Assembly (NCBI GenBank): GCA_937915975.1
Contig: CALGGL010000316.1
Span: forward strand, 1-18,469
Reading direction: 5' to 3'
Length of the DNA stretch: 18,469 bases
Source: an uncultured Lachnospiraceae bacterium
Lineage (GTDB): Bacteria > Bacillota > Clostridia > Lachnospirales > Lachnospiraceae
Positions 8,895-16,413 of this stretch are shown piece by piece (positions within the stretch are counted from its first letter, which is position 1; the number at the start of each line of letters is the position of its first letter). Below the pieces are notes generated by a model that saw nothing but the letters and a program-made list of their open reading frames with translations, had not been told where the DNA came from and did not search any database. Made by a program: the position numbers and the translations under genes.

Positions 8895-11087
8895 ATGTAC
8901 GGATATAAGGATTATTTTAATGAAACTTTTTTTGATACGCCATATAATGATAGGGCTGAGGAAATAGAGGATTATAAATGTCTGGCAGAAATCATGCTTG
9001 AAGATTATGCCGGATTAAAAGGTCTTGGTACAGAGGATGGACTCTTTTCCAAGGGGCTATTGATATCTGAGGACGAGATGAAAGAATACTTTATAAATCA
9101 TCCGTCTTTACGTGATACTGATGCTTATTTTTATATAACTGCCGATACTGTAGAAGAGGCACTTTCACATATAAAAAGCAGGCAAAATGCTACAAAAGAT
9201 AAAAGTATTTTGCCTATATATAGTATAAGTGAAAAATATGGTCTTAAATCTTTTGAGACCCTTGCAGTGGTACTTGGATTTATGTCTTATCAAAGCCGCG
9301 GCTATGAAAGGGTATTTGGCTTTTTGCAGGATGATATAGAACAAAGCGAGGCAACAGTCGGACTTTTAATTTCTCTTGCCAAACGCGTATTTGAGGATGA
9401 CATACCTGATGCGGGAGAATTTATATCCGGTAAAAATGGATTATTTGGTTCCGTTTTTAAATTAAGCGGAGTGGACAAAGTTCATCCACTTCGTTCAAAA
9501 TTAATACTAACACATGCGGCGGCAGCTTATATAGCAGGTGATAAAACCGGATGTGATTTTGCCGGTGACTTTATAAATATATATGATAATGATGATGAAC
9601 CTGATTTTTTTGAAAAAGAGATAAATGCCGTATCGAAACTGTTAAACAGCGAAGAAAAGATTAATTGTGTTTTCCTTGAGGGAAAGGATAATGATGTTGC
9701 GCTGCATGTTGCTAAAAGGGCAGCATATAAAAATAAAAAAAGAATTTTTTCAGTATCGATTAATGATATAAATAATGCTGATGAGGACGAATTAAATGAG
9801 ACCGGAGAGATAATACTTTTTTACGGACATATGGAAGGCATGGTGCTTTTTCTTGCGGATGTATGTGAGGAAAATATCAAGGATGCCTTCCTTTTGCGCT
9901 TTATGAATAAAATTATACATAATGGAGTTGTATCACCTGTTTTGCTTTCAGGAAGTGAAAAAACTCCTTCGTCTTTAAAGCGGGGTAGTCTTACCGGAGA
10001 ATATGTACTTCATATAGGACTTTCTTCTCCGGATGTTAAGGTACGCAGTGCCATATGGGAACATTTTTTAAAAGCATATGGCCTTTCAAAAGAAAAAGGC
10101 TTCTCGTGTGAAGAACTTGCGGACTGTTACGAAACAGGTTATGGTGCTATAAAATCTGCAGTCAGACAAGCTGCATTAAATATGCTTGTAAATGGTGCGA
10201 AAAAAGCAAATAAAGATATACTGACAGATGCTTTAAAGGGAATAGGAACGGTAAACTTTAAAGGTCTTGCCAAAGAAGTAAAAACGGTTTATACATGGGA
10301 TGATTTGTGTATAGGTAAGGAAGAAAGCAGGATACTTAAGACTGCATGTGACAGATATAAGATAAAGAACAGGATAGGTGAGAGCTGGGGTATAACTAAA
10401 AAGAATGCTTACGGAAATGGCGTATCGGTTTTACTTTACGGGCCTCCGGGTACAGGTAAGACCATGTCTGCACAGGTGGTTGCGCGTGAGATAGGACTTC
10501 CGCTTTACAGAGTAGATACATCACAGCTTTTTTCAAAATATATAGGAGAAACACAAAAAAATTTAAATGCAGTATTTGATGAGGCAGAGACCTCAAACGT
10601 AATTTTGTTTTTTGATGAAGCGGATGCACTTTTTTCGAAAAGAACCGATGTGGAAAGCTCCAATGACAGACATGCCAATCAGGAGATTGCATTTTTGCTT
10701 CAAAGAATAGAGGAATATAAGGGCATGAGCTTACTTGCAACCAATTATTATTCGGGTTTTGATAAGGCGTTTGTAAGACGTATAACCTATGCGGTAAGAC
10801 TTGAGCAGCCGGATTATGAGACAAGACTTTTGCTGTGGAAGAATACACTTCCTGATGCAGTGCCTATAGATAAGGATATCGATTATGAGTTCCTGGCAGA
10901 AAACTTTGAGCTTACGGGAAGCAACATAAAGGCAATACTTTTATCTGCTGCATATATGGCAGGTGCCGAGGATAAAAAGCTTTCCATGAGCTATATAGTA
11001 AGAGCGATGAAGTATGAATTCGATAAGCTCGGCATGATGCCGGACTCAGGTAAATTCGGACAGTACGCAGCATATTTGTATGGATAA
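8895..11087 (+). CDS. Double-AAA+ ATPase (AAA-2), paralogue of AAA-1
   Basis: A 730-residue ATPase with the same overall plan as AAA-1 but without the acidic tract. The N-terminal half (about 1-240) is helical and unrecognised. At about 255-440 there is a degenerate AAA unit with no Walker A GK[ST] (FLEGKDND replaces it). The C-terminal domain is intact: GPPGTGKT at 516-523, Walker B D574/E575 in FFDEADALF, sensor-1 N617, arginine fingers R628/R629, and a lid with TGSNIKAILLSAAY. Motifs such as YIGETQKN and the FSKRTDV/DRHANQE stretch are close to what I recall of Afp15/PVC15-type ATPases of extracellular contractile injection systems. No export signal is present. Pairing with AAA-1 around one giant protein suggests a hetero-oligomeric ring or two ATPases acting at successive steps; this is inference. 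The ATPase call is secure. Confidence 0.92.
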   Translation: MYGYKDYFNETFFDTPYNDRAEEIEDYKCLAEIMLEDYAGLKGLGTEDGLFSKGLLISEDEMKEYFINHPSLRDTDAYFYITADTVEEALSHIKSRQNATKDKSILPIYSISEKYGLKSFETLAVVLGFMSYQSRGYERVFGFLQDDIEQSEATVGLLISLAKRVFEDDIPDAGEFISGKNGLFGSVFKLSGVDKVHPLRSKLILTHAAAAYIAGDKTGCDFAGDFINIYDNDDEPDFFEKEINAVSKLLNSEEKINCVFLEGKDNDVALHVAKRAAYKNKKRIFSVSINDINNADEDELNETGEIILFYGHMEGMVLFLADVCEENIKDAFLLRFMNKIIHNGVVSPVLLSGSEKTPSSLKRGSLTGEYVLHIGLSSPDVKVRSAIWEHFLKAYGLSKEKGFSCEELADCYETGYGAIKSAVRQAALNMLVNGAKKANKDILTDALKGIGTVNFKGLAKEVKTVYTWDDLCIGKEESRILKTACDRYKIKNRIGESWGITKKNAYGNGVSVLLYGPPGTGKTMSAQVVAREIGLPLYRVDTSQLFSKYIGETQKNLNAVFDEAETSNVILFFDEADALFSKRTDVESSNDRHANQEIAFLLQRIEEYKGMSLLATNYYSGFDKAFVRRITYAVRLEQPDYETRLLLWKNTLPDAVPIDKDIDYEFLAENFELTGSNIKAILLSAAYMAGAEDKKLSMSYIVRAMKYEFDKLGMMPDSGKFGQYAAYLYG

Positions 11088-11102
11088 AAAGAATTATTTT
11101 GT

Positions 11103-11130
11103 ATGACTGTTTTGTGATATTTACTATAAT
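11103..11130 (+). promoter_or_regulatory. Possible sigma-A promoter for the GNAT/ART block
   Basis: In the 71-base gap after AAA-2, a perfect -10 TATAAT (11125-11130) lies 16 bases after a -35-like ATGACT (11103-11108, 4 of 6 matches to TTGACA). Initiation would fall shortly before the ribosome binding site AGGAG at 11146-11150. This would let the GNAT and ADP-ribosyltransferase genes be expressed independently of the ATPase/giant operon. AT-rich spacers give such matches by chance. Confidence 0.4.
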
Positions 11131-11158
11131 ATAATTGCTTTATATAGGAGCATTTTAA

Positions 11159-12049
11159 ATGCAGATAAAAAAACTAACCAATGACTTATTTTATATGATT
11201 CGCCCGATGGTAACAAAGGATGTTTATATGCATCTTATAAATAACGAAGCTGATGTACTTTGTGCATGGGAGCTTGATAAAATCAAGAGAAAGCTTGAAC
11301 CAATAGGAACACTCGTTTATTCATCGGCTTATTATTCTTATGATGATAAGAGCAATGAAATCATGATAGAAAGCATATATGTTGCGGAAGATTTCAGGAG
11401 GCAGGATATAGGTCTTATGCTATTAAAAGAGATGGAAAAAACAGTATACGATATGGATGGTATCAACGGATTATCTATTAACATACCTATACCGGAATTA
11501 GAAAATGAAGCGTCTCTTTTTATAAATAACGGATATGAGCACCGGGTGGATGGAAATATTATTTATAAAATAAATGCTATGGATATAAGTAATATTCCTT
11601 TCTTTAGTAAAATTAAAAAATTTAAGAAAAGATACAATGTATCTGCTTTTAACAAGGTTACAAGGCTTGAGCAGGGTAAACTTTATAAATTGTTTGACAA
11701 CGGAGTTTACGAGTGGCTTAATCCATCAACCTACGGCGGAGTATTGCAAAATGATTTAAGCTTTATGGTGATAAAGGATAATAGTGTCAAGGGATTTTTG
11801 GCATCTTCGCTTTATCCGGAGGGTGAGCTTTATCTTGGAGGCATCTATGTAGATAATAAGGACGGAATGATGGTTGCCGCGCTTCTTAATGAGCTTGCTA
11901 ATTCAATTTCCAGGCGTCCGGATATCAAAACGATTATATTTGCGGCAGCAACCGATGAAGGAGATAATCTGACAAAGCATATCCTTAAGGATTATAATGG
12001 TAAATATTGGGTGCAGGTAATATCCAATTTTTATAAAAAGCTTGATTAA
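11159..12049 (+). CDS. Two-lobed GNAT-family acetyltransferase-like protein (GNAT-1)
   Basis: A 296-residue protein. AGGAG at 11146-11150 is 8 bases before the ATG. The N-terminal half carries a GNAT core: beta-4 segment ESIYVAEDF followed by the acetyl-CoA loop R80-R81-Q82-D83-I84-G85 and helix LMLLKEME. The usual (R/Q)xxGx(G/A) is incomplete because the last small residue is Met, so activity may be weak or altered. A second GNAT-like lobe follows (about 165-296), with strands GFLASSLYPEGELYLGGIYV and a terminal IIFAAATDEG segment, but no clear acetyl-CoA loop. The layout matches GNAT-2 downstream, so the two look like distant paralogues. The substrate is unknown; candidates are the adjacent effector, the giant protein or a host target. 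A non-catalytic chaperone or immunity role is also possible. Confidence 0.7.
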   Translation: MQIKKLTNDLFYMIRPMVTKDVYMHLINNEADVLCAWELDKIKRKLEPIGTLVYSSAYYSYDDKSNEIMIESIYVAEDFRRQDIGLMLLKEMEKTVYDMDGINGLSINIPIPELENEASLFINNGYEHRVDGNIIYKINAMDISNIPFFSKIKKFKKRYNVSAFNKVTRLEQGKLYKLFDNGVYEWLNPSTYGGVLQNDLSFMVIKDNSVKGFLASSLYPEGELYLGGIYVDNKDGMMVAALLNELANSISRRPDIKTIIFAAATDEGDNLTKHILKDYNGKYWVQVISNFYKKLD

Positions 12050-12131
12050 ATATAATTAACTATAAGAAAATTGTTATGAACAGATAATAAATGAAAATTC
12101 AGAGACGGAAGTAATGATGAGGTAAAATAAT

Positions 12132-12365
12132 ATGGGAAAAGGAACAGAAATTTATAAGGAACAGCAAAAACAACAGGATTTATTTAAGCAGGATACATTA
12201 GAGGAAAATGCTTTTAAGACAGAATATAAAAATCTTTCCGGGGCAGATGGTTTTTCGGGAGATCAGGAATCACAGGACTTTGCTAAAATATCATCCATAC
12301 CGGAGCCGGCGGTTAATAAAAATGACGGGGTATTCAGATTTTTTCAAAAAAATTCTCGTACTTGA
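12132..12365 (+). CDS. Small charged orphan protein (77 aa)
   Basis: Starts ATG with GAGG about 8-10 bases upstream. The product is hydrophilic and Gln/Lys-rich, starting MGKGTEIYKEQQKQQDLF and ending FRFFQKNSRT. It has no Cys, no membrane segment and no known domain. The first 30 residues look like a charged helix similar in style to the N-termini of the giant and coiled-coil proteins (an IYKE segment is shared with the latter). Its place between GNAT-1 and the ADP-ribosyltransferase gene would suit a chaperone, adaptor, immunity or carrier peptide, but nothing in the sequence proves this. It could also be the remnant N-terminus of a larger protein like its neighbours. Good start context supports translation. 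Confidence 0.55.
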   Translation: MGKGTEIYKEQQKQQDLFKQDTLEENAFKTEYKNLSGADGFSGDQESQDFAKISSIPEPAVNKNDGVFRFFQKNSRT

Positions 12366-12387
12366 AAAATAAATTGCAGTAGATGTT

Positions 12388-12395
12388 AGGAGGAG
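12388..12395 (+). other. Orphan Shine-Dalgarno sequence
   Basis: AGGAGGAG is a near-perfect ribosome binding site, but no ATG, GTG or TTG follows within a workable distance; the codons about 9-12 bases on are ATA. The real ribosome binding site of the next gene, AAGGAG at 12434-12439, lies about 40 bases further. It may be a relic of a lost start codon, or chance. Confidence 0.35.
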
Positions 12396-12447
12396 ACCTC
12401 AATAATACATAAATATATTAATCTTACTTAAATAAGGAGTGTGAATA

Positions 12448-13716
12448 ATGCCAAACCCAAATGATTATAAAATGAAAAAAAAGAAGATAACTGAGTTTCA
12501 GAAACGGCTTGGGGAAGAAGAGGTTAAACATTTTGAAAAGAATATGTTTGATGAGTCTTTTCAAGGGGGACAGACCGAGGCGAATGCGTTGATAGAACGT
12601 TATTCAAAGAAGACCAAGTTAAGTGACGAGGAGAAGGAGATACTAAGGAATAATGTTCCGGAGGCTCCAAGCTTCCCGTTGCTTACAAGTGAGCAGTATG
12701 CAGGTAAGGGCTGTTGGAAAAGAAAAAAATATCGCGATAAGGTCGAGGACTATTATAAGAAACGGAAGAAATATTATACTACATCAGACAAACGCAAGAA
12801 TAAAGATAACAAAATCGAAGAAGTAGAGAGTAAGGGACAGCTCTATGCCAGAACCAGAAAAGAGATTGAGGACCGTATTTCAAATGAGGATGATCAGCTG
12901 ATTGTTGATAATAAAGAAAAAACAACAGATATAAAGGCTTTGGATATACCCGTACATAATGAGCCTGAAGCTGAAGAGATAAATGAGGCTGCCATAGCGA
13001 TAAGCCATCCGGAGATTGAAGAGGACGCAGATGCCATGGATGAGGCTTACAAGAGCTTGAAGGAAAATGAGCAATTCATAGAGAATGAAACTAAGATCGG
13101 AGAGTCAATGTGTAAAAAAACACGTAATAATACTCCGAAATTCGGAATGGCACTTTCTACCTACAGCGGACCGTATTACGCCAGAATTAACACTTCCTTG
13201 CGAAACAACAAAAGATATCTTTTTGACACAGAACACCTGGCAAATGGAATTAAGAATAATCCCCTTAACCGTGATCTTGTATGCAGAAGAGGAGTAAAGG
13301 ATGTCACTACCCTTGCCCACATGATGGGACTTGAAAATGCTTCTAACATGAGCGAAGAAGAGATTAAGGAAGTATTTAACCAAAGATTTGAAAGCGGAGA
13401 AGATCTCATCATTTCCGACAAAAGCTTTATGAGCACTTCACTTCCTTTTGCAAAAGACAACTTTGGCGCCGGTGACGGATTTCATATAGGAATAGAATTC
13501 ATGATACTAATGAAAAAGGGAACGCCTGCCATGAATATTTCCAGTATGTCACTTAAGAAGTCAGAGCAGGAGGTATTGGTGGCACCGGGTACAAAGTTCA
13601 GGGTTATCAAGGCTGAATTAGATGGTAATGCTGATATTTTACATGGTACGGAAAAAAGCTGGAAAATCTGGCTTGTATCTGTTCCTTCGGATGAAGATAA
13701 TGCAGATTTATCGTAA
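12448..13716 (+). CDS. ADP-ribosyltransferase toxin-like protein (R-S-E class)
   Basis: A 422-residue protein; AAGGAG (12434-12439) is 8 bases before the ATG. Residues 1-120 are basic and helical (Lys/Tyr-rich around 85-115), and 140-215 are acidic linker. From about 216 to 415 is a catalytic domain like the ADP-ribosylating exoenzyme family (PF03496): the first-strand Arg in CRRG (R280/R281), the S-T-S motif in FMSTSLPF (S329-T330-S331), and the E-x-E motif in SEQEVL (E373-Q374-E375), followed by APGTKFRV, typical of the strand after the ExE loop. E-x-E with STS usually indicates mono-ADP-ribosylation, often of arginine; Q-x-E enzymes modify Asn, Gln or Rho-type targets. All catalytic residues are present, so activity is expected. 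There is no signal peptide, so delivery would be by an unusual route or it acts inside the cell. It is flanked by a 77-residue orphan and a GNAT; no recognised immunity or ADP-ribosylglycohydrolase gene is adjacent. It is probably an effector. Confidence 0.87.
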   Translation: MPNPNDYKMKKKKITEFQKRLGEEEVKHFEKNMFDESFQGGQTEANALIERYSKKTKLSDEEKEILRNNVPEAPSFPLLTSEQYAGKGCWKRKKYRDKVEDYYKKRKKYYTTSDKRKNKDNKIEEVESKGQLYARTRKEIEDRISNEDDQLIVDNKEKTTDIKALDIPVHNEPEAEEINEAAIAISHPEIEEDADAMDEAYKSLKENEQFIENETKIGESMCKKTRNNTPKFGMALSTYSGPYYARINTSLRNNKRYLFDTEHLANGIKNNPLNRDLVCRRGVKDVTTLAHMMGLENASNMSEEEIKEVFNQRFESGEDLIISDKSFMSTSLPFAKDNFGAGDGFHIGIEFMILMKKGTPAMNISSMSLKKSEQEVLVAPGTKFRVIKAELDGNADILHGTEKSWKIWLVSVPSDEDNADLS

Positions 13717-13735
13717 GAATAATAATATAGTCTTT

Positions 13736-13742
13736 AAGGAGG
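13736..13742 (+). promoter_or_regulatory. Ribosome binding site suggesting a second-ATG start for GNAT-2
   Basis: AAGGAGG is only 3 bases from ATG 13746 but 6 bases from the adjacent ATG 13749. The second spacing is more normal, so the protein may start one residue later. It lies in the 29-base gap after the ADP-ribosyltransferase stop, implying co-transcription. Confidence 0.6.
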
Positions 13743-13745
13743 CGT

Positions 13746-14672
13746 ATGATGAATATTACATATAAGAGAATTGATTCAGATACGGCAAGAGAGTTTGCCG
13801 ATTATATATTACCTGTAGTTGCGGAAGCTTCAGAGTTTGATGACTATATGTTCTATGCCATGTTGGACGAGGGACATATTGCCGGGCTGCTGGTGGCAGA
13901 TCCGAGACGGATCGGACCTGAAATCCTAAGCATAGGTCTTAGTCCTGCGTATCAGAAAAAAGGACTGGCAAAGGAACTGCTGTCATATACATTAGAGGAT
14001 ATGATAACTATGTATGATGGAAGCGAAGGAATATCTCCTAATTATTTTGGCGCTACGATAATAGCTGACAGGAAGACGGCCGGAACACTAAGCCGTATCT
14101 TTGAACAGTGTGGGTTTAAGCCGGGCTTTGAGGGTGCATTTTACGAGACTACTGTTGGAAGTATTGATGAGAGCGAGCTTCTTCACAATCAATCTGTGCT
14201 CAAGTATCTTTCAGAGGCTGAAGGCAGGGAACATTTCCGTTCATTGAAGGATGTATCAAAAAAACAGCTTTTGGCATTCGGTAACTATCTGGCGGAGAAA
14301 AATATCAGTTCAGGAATTATTCCTGAGGAATTAGAAGAGGATATATCTATTATTGGCTTCAAAGAAGATAAGATTGATACTGCTATTCTCTTTTTCAAGG
14401 AGAATGATGGAATTATCCAGAATGCACTGCTTTACCGTGTCAATGACGGAACGCTGCCGACGAATCTTATTCGCCTTCTTACAAAAAGCGCAGAAATAGC
14501 TTATCGGAAGTACCCGAAGGATACACGCATATCCTTCTTTGCGGGAGATGAGATAATAAGAAAAAATATAATCAAGTTCTTCCCGAAGGCAGAGCCTCTT
14601 CAGAGAATGATAAGCTATGAACTTCCCTTTGATGCGGAAGTATATCAGCAGGTGATGTCCGATAACATATAA
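13746..14672 (+). CDS. Two-lobed GNAT acetyltransferase (GNAT-2)
   Basis: A 308-residue protein, or 307 if the second ATG is used. The N-terminal GNAT domain has beta-4 ILSIGLSPAY and a complete acetyl-CoA pyrophosphate loop Q70-K71-K72-G73-L74-A75 with helix KELLSYTLEDM, then a CGFKPG-type C-terminal segment. It looks catalytically competent. A second GNAT-like lobe at about 165-308 ends with ISFFAGDEIIRKN and a final strand, matching the layout of GNAT-1, whose loop is degenerate. It follows the ADP-ribosyltransferase gene by 29 bases in the same operon. Known roles of GNATs near toxin genes include antitoxin-like modification, effector function and protein acetylation; which applies here is unknown. 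No DNA-binding or membrane segment is visible. Confidence 0.82.
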   Translation: MMNITYKRIDSDTAREFADYILPVVAEASEFDDYMFYAMLDEGHIAGLLVADPRRIGPEILSIGLSPAYQKKGLAKELLSYTLEDMITMYDGSEGISPNYFGATIIADRKTAGTLSRIFEQCGFKPGFEGAFYETTVGSIDESELLHNQSVLKYLSEAEGREHFRSLKDVSKKQLLAFGNYLAEKNISSGIIPEELEEDISIIGFKEDKIDTAILFFKENDGIIQNALLYRVNDGTLPTNLIRLLTKSAEIAYRKYPKDTRISFFAGDEIIRKNIIKFFPKAEPLQRMISYELPFDAEVYQQVMSDNI

Positions 14673-14758
14673 TATATAACATATGCTTCAGTAAAAAGAG
14701 TTGTATAGTGGGGGAATATAATCTGAATAATCTGAAGTAAAGGAATTTCGGTGGGATT

Positions 14759-16228
14759 ATGACTGTAAAAAAAAGAACTTTAATATTGTTTATAAGTATA
14801 GCGGCGTTGTTTGTTTTAGTTGTGTTGTCTATGGTTATTCAAGGTTCAAGCTATACCATGCACACACACACGTTTTACGCAGACGATGTTGACATAAAGG
14901 ACTATACCTGTACATTGGAGCCGGAGGGAATCATAGAGCCTTTGGGTGTGCGTGTTGAAAAGGGTGAGGTAGTGCTTGACTTTAAAGCTGTTGGTAGAGG
15001 AAGTGTAAGCGGGAGCTTTACATATAAGGGTGCCTATCCTGACGGTAATTATTTCTATGGACAGCATACGGCGGATTTTAAAGTAAATGCTTTCGGCATC
15101 TTTGAACTCTTTTCCGAAGGATGGAATGTCAATTTTAACAGCTATCGTTTTGCTGTTATTGCCATTATACTTAGTCTTTTTCTTACGGAGTTTACTATGC
15201 TGGCTAACTACAACACCTACAGAAAAAAAGGTCAGTTTAACTACTCCATGGTAGCATCAGGCGGTGTTGCCATCTACATTGTTGTAGTAATTCTTGCTAT
15301 GCTTTATAAGATGCATTTTAATGCCATAAGTTCATTTCCGTTATTTTTGTTTGTACTTCGGGAAACCGGCTTTTATCTGTTGCTTATGCTTGCGCCTGTT
15401 ATGATGGTTATGGCATTGTTTTTGCTTGTCAGCAATCTGTGGCTTATAAAAAACGAGGGGCGACGTCCGGTCAATATGCTTGGCATTTTCTTTGCAATCG
15501 TATGGTTTATGTCTAGCATCTTTATCTTTGATCCAAGGGCAAAAATAACAACCATGGTAAACACAACATGGATAGGTGGGAATCTTTATTATATACGGCT
15601 TTATTTAGGATATATCGCATCTTACTTCGAATGTCTTTTCTTATCCACAGCCTTAAGTGCATTTCTTGCTACAAAGCATAGGCCGGGCTATGATAAGGAT
15701 TTTATAATTATACTCGGCTGCGGTATCAGAAAGGATGGCTCTCTTACTCCGCTTTTAAGAGGAAGAGTAGACAGCGCACTTGACTTTGAGAAGGAGCAGT
15801 TTGAAGCTTCGGGAAAGCATGCCGTTTTTGTACCTTCAGGTGGTCAGGGACCAGATGAGGTAATCCCTGAGGGAGAGGCTATGGAGAGGTATCTTTGCGA
15901 AAAAGGAGTGCCTAAAGAGCGCATTCTTCGAGAAGATAAAAGTGTCAACACCTACCAGAACATGCAGTTTTCTAAAAATGTAATTGAAAAAAACTGTGGG
16001 GATGTGACAGATAAAAGGATTTCCTTTGCCACAACCAATTATCACATCTTCAGAGGTTATATTCTTGCAAAGAAAAACGGGTTTTATGCAGACGGAATAT
16101 CTGCTAAAACAAAGATGTATTTTTATCCAAATGCGTTTTTACGTGAGTTTGCAGGATTGCTGATGGATAGAAAATGGAATAATCTGGCTGTGGTGATTAT
16201 TATTGTCCTGTTTTTTGGGCTTATATGA
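14759..16228 (+). CDS. Polytopic membrane protein with DUF218/YdcF domain
   Basis: A 489-residue protein. TM1 is at about residues 7-27; an extracytoplasmic region follows (to about 120); then a cluster of about five or six hydrophobic segments between 125 and 306; a soluble DUF218 domain (about 313-465); and a last hydrophobic helix (473-489). The DUF218 hallmarks are a GCGIRKDG loop (G320-C321-G322), a RGRVDSAL helix, the PSGGQGPDE motif (S360-G361-G362), GEAMERYL, and KSVNTYQNM. DUF218 proteins (YdcF, SanA, ElyC) are associated with envelope or peptidoglycan precursor metabolism, and YdcF is reported to bind S-adenosylmethionine. The start has GGTGGG only 3 bases upstream; AAGGAA at 14740-14745 is an alternative. 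It is probably a housekeeping envelope gene at the edge of the accessory block, ending at a terminator. Confidence 0.85.
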   Translation: MTVKKRTLILFISIAALFVLVVLSMVIQGSSYTMHTHTFYADDVDIKDYTCTLEPEGIIEPLGVRVEKGEVVLDFKAVGRGSVSGSFTYKGAYPDGNYFYGQHTADFKVNAFGIFELFSEGWNVNFNSYRFAVIAIILSLFLTEFTMLANYNTYRKKGQFNYSMVASGGVAIYIVVVILAMLYKMHFNAISSFPLFLFVLRETGFYLLLMLAPVMMVMALFLLVSNLWLIKNEGRRPVNMLGIFFAIVWFMSSIFIFDPRAKITTMVNTTWIGGNLYYIRLYLGYIASYFECLFLSTALSAFLATKHRPGYDKDFIIILGCGIRKDGSLTPLLRGRVDSALDFEKEQFEASGKHAVFVPSGGQGPDEVIPEGEAMERYLCEKGVPKERILREDKSVNTYQNMQFSKNVIEKNCGDVTDKRISFATTNYHIFRGYILAKKNGFYADGISAKTKMYFYPNAFLREFAGLLMDRKWNNLAVVIIIVLFFGLI

Positions 16229-16243
16229 TTGAACATCCTTCAA

Positions 16244-16280
16244 AAAAGAACGTCCTTCGGGAGATTCTTTTATTATACTT
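16244..16280 (+). terminator. Rho-independent terminator after the DUF218 gene
   Basis: AAAAGAA (16244-16250) pairs with TTCTTTT (16265-16271). Inside that, TCC (16253-16255) pairs with GGA (16260-16262) around a stable TTCG tetraloop (16256-16259), with a 2x2 internal mismatch. A U-rich tail (TTTTATTATACTT) follows. It lies about 15 bases after the DUF218 stop and would end the upstream operon. Confidence 0.6.
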
Positions 16281-16282
16281 CA

Positions 16283-16323
16283 TTTGTTGGATATTTGTTG
16301 GACGATGTATTGTAAAATATAAC
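16283..16323 (+). promoter_or_regulatory. Putative promoter with 11-bp-spaced direct repeat
   Basis: TTTGTTGGA occurs at 16283-16291 and again at 16294-16302, exactly 11 bases apart, about one helical turn. The second copy overlaps a -35-like TTGTTG (16295-16300) placed 17 bases before a -10-like TATAAC (16318-16323). A regulator binding the repeat could act on the coiled-coil gene at 16414, leaving a leader of about 80 bases. The -35 match is weak (3 of 6). The remainder of this 185-base spacer is AT-rich with no gene. Confidence 0.4.
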
Positions 16324-16413
16324 AAGTTTTTTATGTTTTATGACAATTATGTGACTTTTCAAATGTTAATATATTGCTAAATACATAAATAATAAATAAA
16401 AGGAGTATTTGCC

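Noticed and set aside
10396..10848. 150-codon minus-strand open frame
   Set aside because: Opposite the AAA-2 catalytic domain; the plus strand has exact Walker and sensor motifs here, so this is a shadow.
14701..14722. TTGTAT and TATAAT before the DUF218 gene as a promoter
   Set aside because: The hexamers are only 10 bases apart, too close for a sigma-A promoter, and no better -35 lies at 16-18 bases. A distant CTTCAG/CTGAAG inverted pair here is also too short to trust.
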